Below the pieces are notes generated by a model. It was not told the origin of the DNA. It did no database searches and saw only the letters and a program-made list of their open reading frames with translations. The position numbers were made by a program, and so were the translations under genes. A stretch of DNA of 64,000 nucleotides from Paludibacter jiangxiensis (GTDB taxonomy: Bacteria; Bacteroidota; Bacteroidia; Bacteroidales; Paludibacteraceae): assembly GCA_945897785.1 (NCBI GenBank), contig CAMDGD010000001.1:42033-106032 (forward strand). The letters run 5' to 3'. This document shows positions 36,137-45,454 of the stretch, one piece after another; the first letter of the stretch is position 1; each line of letters begins with the position of its first letter.

Positions 36137-36550
36137 ATGAAAACAGAAGATGTACGCAAAATTTTGAAAGACTTCGGTCTGAAAGTGACCCCGCAACGAT
36201 TAGCGGTTTACGATGCCTTATGCGAATTAAAACACCCGTATGCCGATGACATTGTACTCTATGTGCGAAAAGAAAATCCAAGTATCTCGGTAGCAACTAT
36301 CTACAACACTTTAGAACACTTTAGGGCAAAGAACTTGTTATTCCGACTGGAAACATGCCATGATAAAATGCGGTACGATTGTGGCATGCATCAACATTAT
36401 CACATCTGTGATCCGAAAAATGACAAAGTAATTGATTACGATGACCCACAACTTAACGAATTATTAATCAGCTATTTTGAAGATAAACGCCTTAATAATG
36501 TAAAAATCAGAGAGATACGACTAAACATTATTGGAGAGATACTTCAATAA
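36137..36550 (+). CDS. Fur-family regulator, PerR-like
   Basis: A 137-residue Fur-fold repressor. N-terminal winged helix with LKVTPQRLAVYDALCELKHP and SVATIYNTLEHF (recognition helix). The PerR regulatory residues appear in order: His in LKHPYADD, Asp in MRYDCG, HYH in HQHYHIC, and Asp in KVIDYDD; Asp at both positions is the PerR pattern. The structural zinc CxxC pairs of PerR are not intact: the first is reduced to CDPKND and the C-terminal pair is missing. The neighbour rubrerythrin, a usual PerR target, supports peroxide sensing. Confidence 0.84.
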   Translation: MKTEDVRKILKDFGLKVTPQRLAVYDALCELKHPYADDIVLYVRKENPSISVATIYNTLEHFRAKNLLFRLETCHDKMRYDCGMHQHYHICDPKNDKVIDYDDPQLNELLISYFEDKRLNNVKIREIRLNIIGEILQ

Positions 36551-36635
36551 CAACCATCTGTTACTAAACGGATACCTATTTGTGTTTATTCATATTTGTT
36601 AAGGATCAAGTTTTTCTGAATACCATTTCTTTTTT

Positions 36636-36643
36636 TATCTTTG
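36636..36643 (+). promoter_or_regulatory. -7 box candidate for rubrerythrin
   Basis: TATCTTTG lies 45 bp before the rubrerythrin ATG and fits TAnnTTTG; upstream at the right distance is TTTC rather than TTTG. The region is where a PerR operator would be expected, but I cannot identify one. Confidence 0.45.
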
Positions 36644-36688
36644 TTTCACGTAATACTAATTCTAAACAATAAAACAGTAGTATTTTTT

Positions 36689-37267
36689 ATGGAAAAATCG
36701 ATTAAAGGAACACAAACAGAAAAAAACCTGCTTACTTCTTTTGCAGGAGAGTCGCAAGCCAGAATGCGTTACACCTATTTTGCCAGTGTAGCAAAGAAAG
36801 AAGGATTCGAACAAATTTCGGCCATATTTGAAGAAACAGCAAATCAAGAAAAAGAACATGCCAAACGGATGTTTAAATACTTAGAAGGAGGCATGGTAGA
36901 AATTACTGCTTCGTATCCGGCTGGAATTATTGGCACCACTGCAGAAAACTTAAAAGCTGCTGCTGCCGGAGAACATGAAGAATGGGAATTAGACTACCCA
37001 GCATTTGCCAACATTGCAGAAGCAGAAGGTTTTAAAGAAATTGCAACTATGTATCGCATGATTGCCAAAGCAGAATACGAACACGAAATGCGTTATTTGG
37101 CATTTTTGAAAAACATTGAAAACGGAAGTACTTTTATAAAAGAAACGGAAGTAGAATGGCAATGCCGCAACTGTGGGTTTGTACACAAAGGCAAAAAAGC
37201 CCTCGAAAACTGTCCTGCTTGCAAACACCCACAAGCCCATTTTGAAGTAAAGAAGACAAATTATTAG
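36689..37267 (+). CDS. rbr: Rubrerythrin
   Basis: Reduces hydrogen peroxide in anaerobes with electrons from rubredoxin or a reductase. I start it at the ATG at 36689 (MEKSIKGTQTEKNLLTSFAG), 192 residues. The diiron site is visible: E in FAGESQARMRY, ExxxxExEH in EETANQEKEH, E in NIAEAEGFKE and ExxH in AEYEHEMRY. The C-terminal rubredoxin-like domain has CRNCG and CPACK. Downstream of the PerR-like gene, with a shared two-way terminator behind it. Confidence 0.95.
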   Translation: MEKSIKGTQTEKNLLTSFAGESQARMRYTYFASVAKKEGFEQISAIFEETANQEKEHAKRMFKYLEGGMVEITASYPAGIIGTTAENLKAAAAGEHEEWELDYPAFANIAEAEGFKEIATMYRMIAKAEYEHEMRYLAFLKNIENGSTFIKETEVEWQCRNCGFVHKGKKALENCPACKHPQAHFEVKKTNY

Positions 37268-37283
37268 TCCATTTTTAATAAAC

Positions 37284-37322
37284 AAAAAGCCTTGTTTGAG
37301 AAACATCAAACAAGGCTTTTTT
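37284..37322. terminator. Bidirectional terminator between rbr and the 488-aa membrane protein gene
   Basis: AAAAAGCCTTGTTTGA (37284-37299) and TCAAACAAGGCTTTTTT (37306-37322) make a 16-bp stem with a 6-nt loop. T tracts occur on both strands, and the stop codon of the convergent gene sits at its edge (37321). Confidence 0.88.
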
Positions 37323-38787
37323 ATGCCTTAATTTTTTCAATTTGTTTAATACCATCCCTATTAAGCACCAATCGATAGTAGCTTATTACATCTTGGTCAT
37401 TATGTTGCATATGAATAAGCATATTTAAAAAATACACTTTTTCACCTTTAATCGTTGTCAATTTATGTTCGTCTTCGAGAAAATACAAAGGAACTTCGGG
37501 GTTATCCATTTTATGCGTAAGACTAGCAATAGTATAACGAATAATTGTATTAATACCGTCTAGTTCGTAGGCTGTATGTTTATTAATGAGTAGGCTATTT
37601 GTTTGAACCTGCATACGATAAAGAAGCACTTGCTCTTCGGTAAAATTATTATTAGCTTCGAGCAAGCTAGATCTATTTCTTCGCTTTAGAATATCGGCTG
37701 GCACTTTGCTATTAGCAATATAATCAAAACTTTCTCTACAAACGCCAACCGCATCTTTTCCAATAATTAATACCGTTTTTAAATCGAAATAACGGCTATT
37801 TAGTTTATGCGCAAAATAGAAGCGACTCAACTCTTTTATCCTATCTTTTAACATATACGCCAGTACTAGCGCAATAAAAAACGGAATTGTAAAGTTGCCG
37901 TACTCTTGTTGAAAAGAAAAGGCCACAATGGTAGCAAAAATCATCGAAACGCCTGCTGCCAAGCTGTAAATAAATTGGCGAAACAAGAAACCATCTTCTT
38001 TCTTAATGGTATTCAGAAACAATTCACTCTCGATGTATTTTTTTAAAATACCATGGCGTAAAATTAGCAACTTATTGTTTTTATCCGCATCTTTCTGCAC
38101 CGACAAATAGCCTCGTTTTTGTTTGTAGGCTAACTCCTGTTTAATTAACCGAGACACCTTTGACTCTAGGGCAATTTTGTTATCAATTTTTTTTCTAGCA
38201 AAAGCTTTAAGCAATTTAAAGGAATGAATCTCAATTAACAAACACATAAACTCATCGCCAAAAGCAAAAAAATCGTTTGCTTTAGAATCATTTTCGACAA
38301 ACTTCACTTCCGTTTCAAAAGCCCGATACGCCACAGTTATCCTTTTTACCAAACGAATATACTCCTCAACCGCCTTCTCCAACGAAGCCCCATCCTTAAT
38401 TCTTTTGATAGCAAAAACGGTATTACGCAAGGAACTTTTTAAAATAGAGTTGACCATCTTAAACTCATACTCTAGCTCCTTTAAATTCTTCTCGTCGTAT
38501 TGTTGTTTTAGTTTTTCAATAGACTTAGCCACAGAAACAAGTGGAGAATCAGGTCCATCAGCAATATCTTGCAATGAAAAAACCGGAGTAATTAGCCGGA
38601 TATTTGTCTTAATATCTTTGTAAAAGTGCTCCTTCTTATAGGTATGTCTGTTAATATCCAAACTACCCGGAACAAAAAACCAAGTATTAACTTTGAATTG
38701 ATTATTCTTTTTTCCGGGCATTCCGACAAAACCAACTTTCATTTCGAAAGTATAATTATCGTGAATTTTAACAACTTCGTCTATCAT
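37321..38787 (-). CDS. Conserved membrane protein of unknown function
   Basis: I do not recognise this 488-residue protein. The long N-terminal part (1-270) is soluble, charged and helical, with a coiled-coil-like LEKAVEEYIRLVKR region; two membrane helices follow (about 277-298, FIYSLAAGVSMIFATIVAFS; about 306-322, FTIPFFIALVLAYML); the C-terminal 165 residues are again soluble. The arrangement resembles proteins with a central hairpin in the membrane. It overlaps the rbr terminator at its end and is 21 bp downstream of the Uup-like gene, so it may be co-transcribed with it. Confidence 0.7.
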   Translation of the reverse strand: MIDEVVKIHDNYTFEMKVGFVGMPGKKNNQFKVNTWFFVPGSLDINRHTYKKEHFYKDIKTNIRLITPVFSLQDIADGPDSPLVSVAKSIEKLKQQYDEKNLKELEYEFKMVNSILKSSLRNTVFAIKRIKDGASLEKAVEEYIRLVKRITVAYRAFETEVKFVENDSKANDFFAFGDEFMCLLIEIHSFKLLKAFARKKIDNKIALESKVSRLIKQELAYKQKRGYLSVQKDADKNNKLLILRHGILKKYIESELFLNTIKKEDGFLFRQFIYSLAAGVSMIFATIVAFSFQQEYGNFTIPFFIALVLAYMLKDRIKELSRFYFAHKLNSRYFDLKTVLIIGKDAVGVCRESFDYIANSKVPADILKRRNRSSLLEANNNFTEEQVLLYRMQVQTNSLLINKHTAYELDGINTIIRYTIASLTHKMDNPEVPLYFLEDEHKLTTIKGEKVYFLNMLIHMQHNDQDVISYYRLVLNRDGIKQIEKIKA

Positions 38788-38808
38788 GGTATAAACAAAA
38801 AAGGTTGA

Positions 38809-40704
38809 TTATAAATCGCTAAGACTTAACCAGCGCATAGACTTTGAATCGATTAGACCAATAACATCACCGATACGCGTCGATAGTTTAGCAATTTTAT
38901 CTAGATCCGTTTCCGATCCGGAAAGCGCCTGTTCTATCGATTTCTTTTCAGCTTCGAGGGCAGCAATTTCTTGTTCTAATGACGCAAGCTCTTGTTTTTC
39001 TTTAAAGCTGATTTTGCGTGGTTTATTATCGGCAGATTGCGTTGATTCTATCGATTTAGATGCACTTCGTTGTAATTCTTTATCATCCGCAATCTTTTCT
39101 TCCATCACTTGTTTCCACTCGCGGTAGTCGGAATAATTTCCCGGGTAATCTTTCACTTTACCCTCGCCTTCAAAAGCGAGAATATGATCGACCACCTTAT
39201 CCATAAAAAAGCGGTCGTGCGACACCACAATAACGCAACCCCTAAACCCTACCAGGTATTCTTCCAATACATTTAGCGTAGCAATATCTAGGTCGTTGGT
39301 AGGCTCATCGAGCACCAAAAAGTTAGGGTTTTTAATCAGTACAGTACACAAATACAAACGACGGCGTTCACCCCCACTTAATTTACACACAAAATTATGT
39401 TGCACTTCTGGGGGAAACAGAAAAAGTTGTAAAAATTGTGATGCACTAAGCTTTTTGCCCCCTCCAATAGTTATTTCTTCAGCAAACTCCCGTACAACAT
39501 CAATCACTTTCATAGTATCATCAAAACGCAACCCATCCTGACTATAATAACCAAACGATACAGTTTCGCCAATATCAAATGAGCCGCTATCGGGTTTAAC
39601 TTCACCAAGCAACATTTTTAAAAAGGTTGATTTTCCGGTACCATTTTTCCCCACGATACCCATTTTCTCGTAACGAGAAAAATTATAATAGAAATTATCC
39701 AAAATGGTCACCGCATCGTACTTTTTTGATACATATTGCGCTTCGAAAATTTTCGAACCCAAGTAAGTTGCCTTTACTTCCAAACTAACTTGAGTATTAT
39801 CACGCCGTAATTGTGCCCGTTTTTCAATATCTGCAAAAGCTTCTGTGCGCGATTTCGATTTATGCGTACGGGCTTTTGGCTGACGACGAATCCATTCCAG
39901 TTCTTTCCTAAATAAATTTCCTGCCCGTTCACTTTCGGCAGTAAATACTTCAATTCGCTCCTGTCTTTTTTCTAAATAATAGCTGTAATTACCCTTATAT
40001 TGAAACAATTGCTGGTGGTCTAACTCAAGAATATCAGAACAAACGCGATCGAGAAAATAGCGGTCGTGCGTAACCATAAGTAACGCCATGGAGCTATTTT
40101 TTAAGAAATTTTCTAACCACTCCACCATTTCCAAATCGAGGTGGTTGGTAGGCTCATCGAGTATAAGCAAATCAGGTTCAGCAATTAATACATTAGCCAA
40201 AGCCACCCGTTTAAGCTGGCCACCAGAGAGTTCGCCAATAGCTTGGTCAAAATTATAAATATTGAGTTTTCCCAAAATTTGCTTAATTCGCGTTTCATAA
40301 TCCCACGCTTTAAGCTCATCCATTTTTACTAGCAACTCTTGATAGCGGTCTTGATTCACCGCATCCCCATCTTTAGCAAGCTGGTTTGTCAATGCTTCAT
40401 ACTCTTTAATAAGATCGGTAACCTCATTGCCATGATCAAAACAAGCCTCTAGCACACTTAAAGCAGGATTAAAACCAGGATCTTGACGCAAGTAACCCAC
40501 CCGCACACCACGACGAAAAGAGATAGTACCCGATTGATAATCCTCCTCGCCTGCTAAGATAGAAAGCAAGGTAGTTTTACCCGCTCCATTTTTCGCAATT
40601 AGAGCAATCCGTTGTCCGTCGGCAATACCAAAGGAAAGATTTTCGAATAAGAAATTATCGCCAAAGGTTTTGGAAAGGTTTTCAACTTGTAAGCAACTGG
40701 CCAT
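38809..40704 (-). CDS. uup: ABC-F ATPase, Uup-like
   Basis: A soluble tandem-ATPase protein without membrane domain. The 631 residues contain Walker A AKNGAGKTTLL and GKNGTGKSTFL, signature LSGGQLKRVALA and LSGGERRRLYLC, Walker B LLILDEPTNHLD and FLVLDEPTNDLD, plus the inter-domain linker of about 80 residues. A basic coiled-coil C-terminal extension (about 560-631, SFKEKQELASLEQEIAALEA) is the feature of Uup, linked to DNA and ribosome functions. An ABC-F antibiotic-resistance role is possible but less likely. Confidence 0.88.
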   Translation of the reverse strand: MASCLQVENLSKTFGDNFLFENLSFGIADGQRIALIAKNGAGKTTLLSILAGEEDYQSGTISFRRGVRVGYLRQDPGFNPALSVLEACFDHGNEVTDLIKEYEALTNQLAKDGDAVNQDRYQELLVKMDELKAWDYETRIKQILGKLNIYNFDQAIGELSGGQLKRVALANVLIAEPDLLILDEPTNHLDLEMVEWLENFLKNSSMALLMVTHDRYFLDRVCSDILELDHQQLFQYKGNYSYYLEKRQERIEVFTAESERAGNLFRKELEWIRRQPKARTHKSKSRTEAFADIEKRAQLRRDNTQVSLEVKATYLGSKIFEAQYVSKKYDAVTILDNFYYNFSRYEKMGIVGKNGTGKSTFLKMLLGEVKPDSGSFDIGETVSFGYYSQDGLRFDDTMKVIDVVREFAEEITIGGGKKLSASQFLQLFLFPPEVQHNFVCKLSGGERRRLYLCTVLIKNPNFLVLDEPTNDLDIATLNVLEEYLVGFRGCVIVVSHDRFFMDKVVDHILAFEGEGKVKDYPGNYSDYREWKQVMEEKIADDKELQRSASKSIESTQSADNKPRKISFKEKQELASLEQEIAALEAEKKSIEQALSGSETDLDKIAKLSTRIGDVIGLIDSKSMRWLSLSDL

Positions 40705-40842
40705 ATCGATGTACTTTTTTACGATTTACAAATAACATTCACTAAACGAAGTGAAGTAATTGACTTTTTTCAATAATAGCAATGTTTGTCAAGTGTGCAA
40801 AGATAGTTCTTTTTTTCTTTCAGAATAGGCAGAAGTGGGAAT

Positions 40843-40884
40843 ACAGAGAGGGCGCAAAGAAATTATGCTTTGCGCCCTCTCTGT
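40843..40884. repeat. Perfect 17-bp inverted repeat (hisS/uup gap)
   Basis: ACAGAGAGGGCGCAAAG (40843-40859) and CTTTGCGCCCTCTCTGT (40868-40884) form a stem of 17 uninterrupted base pairs with loop AAATTATG. It is far richer in G and C than its surroundings. No T tract follows on either strand. It lies after the hisS stop, so it may act as a stability element or factor-assisted end of the hisS mRNA. Confidence 0.85.
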
Positions 40885-40936
40885 AAAATCTTTACAGCTT
40901 TACATCAAACTATTTTACACGACACATAAATCGTAT

Positions 40937-42298
40937 CTACTGAGCGGTAATATTATCTATCAGTTCCTGCAATGAAACCAACCCCTGTTTGCCGCTAGTC
41001 ATATCTTTCAATGAAACCTTAGCTTGTGTCATTTCATCACCACCTACAATAGCAACAAAAGGAATTTTTTTGGCATCGGCATACCCCATTTGTTTTTTCA
41101 TTTTTGCTGGTTCGGGGTAAATTTCGGTAGGAATACCGACCTTGCGTAAAGCCTTTGCCCAAAGCAAGCAATAAGCCATTTCTGGCTCACCAAAGCTTAC
41201 AAACAAGATTTTTGTACTATCCAATGATTCAGCAGGAAAGATATTCAATTGATTCAACACATCGTAAATTCTATCGGCACCAAAAGAAATCCCTACACCG
41301 GAAACATTTGGCAACCCAAACACCCCTGTAAGGTTATCGTAACGACCACCGCCGGTAATACTACCAATTGCTACATCCTTAGCTTTTACTTCGAAAATAG
41401 CCCCGGTGTAATAGTTTAGTCCGCGAGCTAACGTAAGGTCAAGTTCTACTTCCGTTTGCACAGTAAGTTCGGTAAGAAAAGAAAAGATCGTTTCTAGTTC
41501 CGATATTCCTTGAAGACCAGCTTCAGAAGAAGCCAAAAGCGTTTTTAAAGTAGCCAATTTTTCCGCATTACTTCCTTTAAGCAATAAAATAGGTTGCAGT
41601 TTAGCAATAGCCTCATCGTTCAGTCCTTTCTCTTGCAATTCCTTGTTTACATTATCTAAGCCAACTTTATCCAGCTTATCTATAGCCACTGTAATAGGAA
41701 CAATCTTATCTGCTTGTCCGATTATTTCGGCAATACCGCTTAGTATTTTGCGGTTATTTATTTTAAGTACTACATTAATATTTAAGCGGCGATATACCTC
41801 ATCTACAATTTGGATTAATTCCACCTCATTAAATAAAGAGTTGCTACCAACCACATCCACATCGCACTGATAAAACTCTCGGTAACGTCCTTTTTGCGGA
41901 CGGTCGGCACGCCAAACAGGTTGTATTTGATACCGTTTAAACGGAAAGCTAATTTCATTTTGGTGTTGCACTACGAAACGAGCAAAAGGTACAGTAAGGT
42001 CGTAACGGAGACCTTTTTCTGCAATCATTGCAGTAGCTTTCACGCTATCTTTTTGCGCTAACACATTATCGTTAGCACTAGCCAAAAAATCGCCCGAGTT
42101 CAAAATCTTAAACAACAACTTATCCCCTTCTTCGCCGTATTTACCCAGTAAAGTAGATAGATTTTCCATGGCAGGAGTTTCAATTTGTTCAAACCCATAC
42201 AAACGAAAAACCACTTTGATGGTATCAAAAATATAGTTCCGTTTAGCCATTTCAATAGGCGAAAAATCACGGGTTCCTTTGGGTATGGAAGGCTTCAT
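40937..42298 (-). CDS. hisS: Histidyl-tRNA synthetase
   Basis: Charges tRNA-His. I start it at the ATG at 42298, [20 protein letters not shown], the family's normal start; an in-frame ATG further upstream (42442) would add 48 residues overlapping the waaA end. The 453-residue product has the class II motifs: [11 protein letters not shown], motif 2 [20 protein letters not shown], the His-specific [16 protein letters not shown], motif 3 GGGRYDNL. The C-terminal anticodon-binding domain is complete. Confidence 0.95.
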   Translation of the reverse strand: MKPSIPKGTRDFSPIEMAKRNYIFDTIKVVFRLYGFEQIETPAMENLSTLLGKYGEEGDKLLFKILNSGDFLASANDNVLAQKDSVKATAMIAEKGLRYDLTVPFARFVVQHQNEISFPFKRYQIQPVWRADRPQKGRYREFYQCDVDVVGSNSLFNEVELIQIVDEVYRRLNINVVLKINNRKILSGIAEIIGQADKIVPITVAIDKLDKVGLDNVNKELQEKGLNDEAIAKLQPILLLKGSNAEKLATLKTLLASSEAGLQGISELETIFSFLTELTVQTEVELDLTLARGLNYYTGAIFEVKAKDVAIGSITGGGRYDNLTGVFGLPNVSGVGISFGADRIYDVLNQLNIFPAESLDSTKILFVSFGEPEMAYCLLWAKALRKVGIPTEIYPEPAKMKKQMGYADAKKIPFVAIVGGDEMTQAKVSLKDMTSGKQGLVSLQELIDNITAQ

Positions 42299-42362
42299 GG
42301 AAGTAAAAAAATTAAGATTAACAATGAAAAAGAATAACAAATATACAGGATAAAATAGTAAA

Positions 42363-43583
42363 TCAATTAAAGATGGCTTGGATAATTTTTGCCGTAGCTC
42401 CTTTTTGTTGTTGAGTATAACCACCGGCAATTGTTCCTGCATCGGGATGCAAAAGCAACCAATCTAGCGTTGATTGTAATTCAACGAAATCAGAAACGGC
42501 AAAACCTCCCCCTAATTTAATTAAATCACGGGCCTCTTTAAATTTCTGATAATTTGGACCAAACACTACAGGGATATTATAAACGGCAGCTTCTAACACA
42601 TTGTGAATGCCAACCCCGAAACCACCGCCAATATAGGCAATGTCGGCATATTTATAAATAGAAGAAAGCATGCCAATATTATCAATCAATAAACAACGAG
42701 CAGTATCAAATGCCTCTGGAGTAGCTTGCGAAAAACGAACCGTAGGCACACTAATATTAGCTTCAATTTGCGCCAGATGACTTTCGTGTATTTCGTGCGG
42801 AGCGATAACAAACTTACCCGTTTCAGTTTCATTAATATAAACACAAAGCAGTTCTTCATCTTTTGGCCACGAACTGCCAACCACAATAAGTTTATGCTTA
42901 TTTTTAAAACGTTGTAATAAAGGTAATGGCTTATGGTTTTCGGCAATTTGAGCAACTCTATCAAAACGGGTATCGCCGGCAACTACCACATTGTTAACCT
43001 GAATTGTATCCAATAGTGCACGCGATTGTTCATCTTGCACAAAAATTATATCAAAAGCTTTCAACAGCTTTGCATAAGGAAAGCCATACCATTTAAAAAA
43101 CAATTGCGACTCTCTAAAACTTGCTGAAACAATATAAGTAGGGATTTGCTTTTTCTTGCAATAGCTTAAAAAGTTAGGCCAAAACTCGTATTTTATAAAA
43201 ATAACTTTAGCAGGATTAACCAACTCAACAAACCGTTTTGCATTGCGAGCCGTATCTAATGGAAGGTAACATACCCAATCTGCTCCGTTATAATTTTTAC
43301 GTAGTTCATAGCCTGATGGAGAGAAGAATGTTAGCAGAATAGTATATTCCGGATGCTTTTCTCTAAGCCTCTCCATAATTGGTCGGCCTTGTTCAAATTC
43401 TCCGAGAGATGCGGCATGAAACCAAACTAGAAAATTGTTATCCCTTTTTTCCAAAAAACTCTTTAACTGAGAGAACACCTGTTGTTGACCCAAAAACCGT
43501 TTCTTAGCCTTTGCATTAAAGAGTGAAGCAACAGAAATCAAGATGCCGTAAAAATAAATACCTATATGATAAACTACCCTCAT
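42363..43583 (-). CDS. waaA: 3-deoxy-D-manno-octulosonic acid (Kdo) transferase
   Basis: Adds Kdo to lipid A in LPS synthesis on the inner-membrane cytosolic face. The 406-residue protein starts with a membrane helix (about 5-22, [18 protein letters not shown]), has the N-terminal domain block [20 protein letters not shown] and a C-terminal GT30 domain with [24 protein letters not shown] and [20 protein letters not shown]. Its presence indicates an LPS outer membrane. It is followed by hisS and preceded by a terminator of the PorP-like gene. Confidence 0.94.
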   Translation of the reverse strand: MRVVYHIGIYFYGILISVASLFNAKAKKRFLGQQQVFSQLKSFLEKRDNNFLVWFHAASLGEFEQGRPIMERLREKHPEYTILLTFFSPSGYELRKNYNGADWVCYLPLDTARNAKRFVELVNPAKVIFIKYEFWPNFLSYCKKKQIPTYIVSASFRESQLFFKWYGFPYAKLLKAFDIIFVQDEQSRALLDTIQVNNVVVAGDTRFDRVAQIAENHKPLPLLQRFKNKHKLIVVGSSWPKDEELLCVYINETETGKFVIAPHEIHESHLAQIEANISVPTVRFSQATPEAFDTARCLLIDNIGMLSSIYKYADIAYIGGGFGVGIHNVLEAAVYNIPVVFGPNYQKFKEARDLIKLGGGFAVSDFVELQSTLDWLLLHPDAGTIAGGYTQQQKGATAKIIQAIFN

Positions 43584-43605
43584 GGATGCAATTGCTTAAA
43601 CCAAA

Positions 43606-43643
43606 AAACAAATCCCTTAACCGTAAACTTAAGGGATTTGTTT
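43606..43643 (-). terminator. Intrinsic terminator of the second PorP-like gene
   Basis: AAACAAATCCCTTAA (43606-43620) and TTAAGGGATTTGTTT (43629-43643) pair perfectly over 15 bp with an 8-nt loop; the minus strand continues TTTTTGG. It lies 22 bp after the stop. Confidence 0.88.
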
Positions 43644-43664
43644 AAAAATATGGTATGAATAAAA

Positions 43665-44612
43665 CTATCTACAGAATCTTGTTGGAACACAGAATGTATA
43701 AGCCAACATAAACTCATGTGTACCTAAATTATAAGAAGCCAATCCGTTTAGTGTTACATTAAACGCATACGCTAACTGTACTTTTCCGGTACGAAAACCC
43801 GCAATTGGAATTAAGGAAATAGCCTGACCGGAACCTTCATCTATATTATGTCGGTACGAAAGCTGCGTCCAAAAACCAAAATCATCAAACGAATTATTTT
43901 GTTCATATTTCAAGTTCAACTCTACTTGCTTATTATTAAAACTATTGTAGTTAAAATTAACAGAAGGTTCGAATATTCTGTCAGAACCTAAATTAAACCC
44001 TTTACCAAAAAACAAAAAAACCGTAGCAGGATCTATAGGTTCTTGAAGACCTGTATTTCGTAATCTGAAAGGAATCATATTTGTCACAGAGGCACCTGCA
44101 AAAAAGCCATAAGAAGTATAATACATACCAAAGTTAGCATTTGGTGCTGTTTCGCTATAGGACTCATCAGCGGGGTCAATGGTTTGATGAGAATCATACG
44201 ACAATTGTGCAGCCTTAATAGAAACCCCAAAAGAAAGCTGACGGTCTAACAATAAATTTCTAGAATATCTCCCCCCATTACTCATAGGGATATGGTAGGC
44301 AAAAGTTAATTGAGCACCCATGTTGTTAAAACTCGGCGTTTTGTCATTATAAACATAACCACCTAATCCTACATTACGGGTTCTTGAGCGCGTTCTGAAA
44401 GATAACGTTTGCGTAGTTGGACCATCAATACCAATCCAGTTGTTTTTGGTAGTAAGCATAAGATGTGAGCACTTATCTGCTCCTGCCACTGCCGGATTTA
44501 TTAAATAATAATTAAAGTGATATTGATCATAAATAACCCTTTCTTGAGCAGTTACCTGCAAACCGAAAGCAAGAAACAGGGCAAGTAGAAGAAACAAATG
44601 TGTTTTTTTCAT
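43665..44612 (-). CDS. PorP/SprF-family outer-membrane protein, second copy
   Basis: A 315-residue protein with a signal peptide (about 1-22, LALFLAFGLQVTAQ) and the family start ERVIYDQYHFNYYLINPAVA, followed by repeated beta strands such as NWIGIDGPTTQTLSFRTRSR and YAFNVTLNGLASYNLG near the end. PorP/SprF-like genes exist in many copies in Bacteroidota, often with large T9SS-secreted adhesins; here none is adjacent. It is monocistronic with its own terminator. It differs clearly from the operon copy at 18199-19146. Confidence 0.88.
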   Translation of the reverse strand: MKKTHLFLLLALFLAFGLQVTAQERVIYDQYHFNYYLINPAVAGADKCSHLMLTTKNNWIGIDGPTTQTLSFRTRSRTRNVGLGGYVYNDKTPSFNNMGAQLTFAYHIPMSNGGRYSRNLLLDRQLSFGVSIKAAQLSYDSHQTIDPADESYSETAPNANFGMYYTSYGFFAGASVTNMIPFRLRNTGLQEPIDPATVFLFFGKGFNLGSDRIFEPSVNFNYNSFNNKQVELNLKYEQNNSFDDFGFWTQLSYRHNIDEGSGQAISLIPIAGFRTGKVQLAYAFNVTLNGLASYNLGTHEFMLAYTFCVPTRFCR

Positions 44613-45089
44613 AAATAAGAAAAATTATATTCGATTGTCTTTCTGAAGCTTTTGAATAACATTAACCCCATCCTATATTTCTGAATTATTATGCCAAAAC
44701 TCCTTGTTAAAACAAACAAATCAACAAACAAATCTAGGCTGGAATCAATTGCTATTTATTCTTATACAAATTATTATATTTGTATTTTTTATTTTGAACA
44801 TTTTTAAAACAATGAAAAAGAAGCTGTTTTACGAATTTTTATCCGAAAACATACAGCTAAAACAGGACACAAAGTTAAATAAATTTATCAAACATCTATA
44901 CTCTGGCTTAAAAAAAGAACTTAATTTACAAAAACCATACAATAAATTCTCTTTATCATTACAAAGAAGCTTTTTTTACAAAATACTTTGATTAAAAATA
45001 AACCCGTTGTGCATTTAAGTATGTACTAGTCAACTAATGTACAACCAACGCTCAATTACCGAAGGGAATTAATTTACAATTTAAATAAC
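44613..45089. other. AT-rich intergenic stretch, one weak small ORF
   Basis: A 477-bp gap upstream of the REP-hairpin element. Apart from the candidate 59-codon ORF (44812-44991) and a TATATTTG box (44775-44782), I see no gene, tRNA or strong hairpin. Confidence 0.55.
44812..44991 (+). CDS. Candidate small basic protein (weak)
   Basis: From the ATG at 44812 an open frame of 59 residues runs MKKKLFYEFLSENIQLKQDT then KLNKFIKHLYSGLKKELNLQ and ends YKIL. It is Lys-rich and helical in appearance, with no recognised domain. A TATATTTG box lies 30 bp upstream. A longer reading from a TTG at 44704 is less likely. The AT-rich composition makes chance frames of this size plausible. Confidence 0.3.
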   Translation: MKKKLFYEFLSENIQLKQDTKLNKFIKHLYSGLKKELNLQKPYNKFSLSLQRSFFYKIL

Positions 45090-45303
45090 AGTTACTAATG
45101 CGAATCAGGTGTTGAATAGAAAACCACGAAGTGGTGATATTATTATAGAAATAGTGATGTAAATGGTGTAAAAACCACGAAGTGGTGACATAATACCATC
45201 CCTTCGGGATTTTCATATTTATGAATTTGATTTACTATAATAATATCATCCCTTCGGGATTAATTAACCCTTTAAGTTTAACTCCTGATTCGCATTACTA
45301 ATT
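45090..45303. repeat. REP-hairpin element bounded by 22-bp imperfect inverted repeats
   Basis: The ends are TTACTAATGCGAATCAGGTG (from 45092) and its complement at 45280-45302 with few mismatches. Inside are four 13-bp palindromes: ACCACGAAGTGGT at 45123-45135 and 45174-45186, ATCCCTTCGGGAT at 45198-45210 and 45248-45260, each a 5-bp stem with a 3-nt loop. The outer pair carry the same 13-nt tail in opposite orientation (GATATTATTATAG at 45136-45148; its complement at 45235-45247). The layout is mirror-like around position 45191. No coding frame. It looks like a non-autonomous mobile element or a REP cluster. Confidence 0.8.
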
Positions 45304-45454
45304 AACATCATAAAGGGAGAGGACTACAATAGAATACTCGAATTATTTAGTATATGGCTAAGGCCATTTTTATTTTATTCCAATGTTTAAAAGTAAAGGC
45401 AAAACAAAATCGTTTTTTGTACAATTAACTGAATTAAATTAACAATCGACACTA
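45304..45454. other. Spacer upstream of the WG-repeat gene pair
   Basis: About 150 bp with a small hairpin ATGGC-TAAG-GCCAT (45354-45367) followed by TTTTATTTTATT, terminator-like but short. No TAnnTTTG box seen. Confidence 0.4.

Noticed and set aside
37321..38787. Mechanosensitive channel or known transporter identity for the 488-residue membrane protein
   Set aside because: Only two membrane helices are clear and no family motif can be recognised, so it is left as unknown.
42299..42442. N-terminal extension of histidyl-tRNA synthetase
   Set aside because: It overlaps the end of the waaA gene and has no family similarity; the start at 42298 matches the conserved [12 protein letters not shown] beginning.
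45120..45260. Possible CRISPR array
   Set aside because: The repeats are 13-bp palindromes of two kinds in opposite orientations with unequal spacing; no 23-37-bp direct repeats, no regular spacers and no cas genes nearby.
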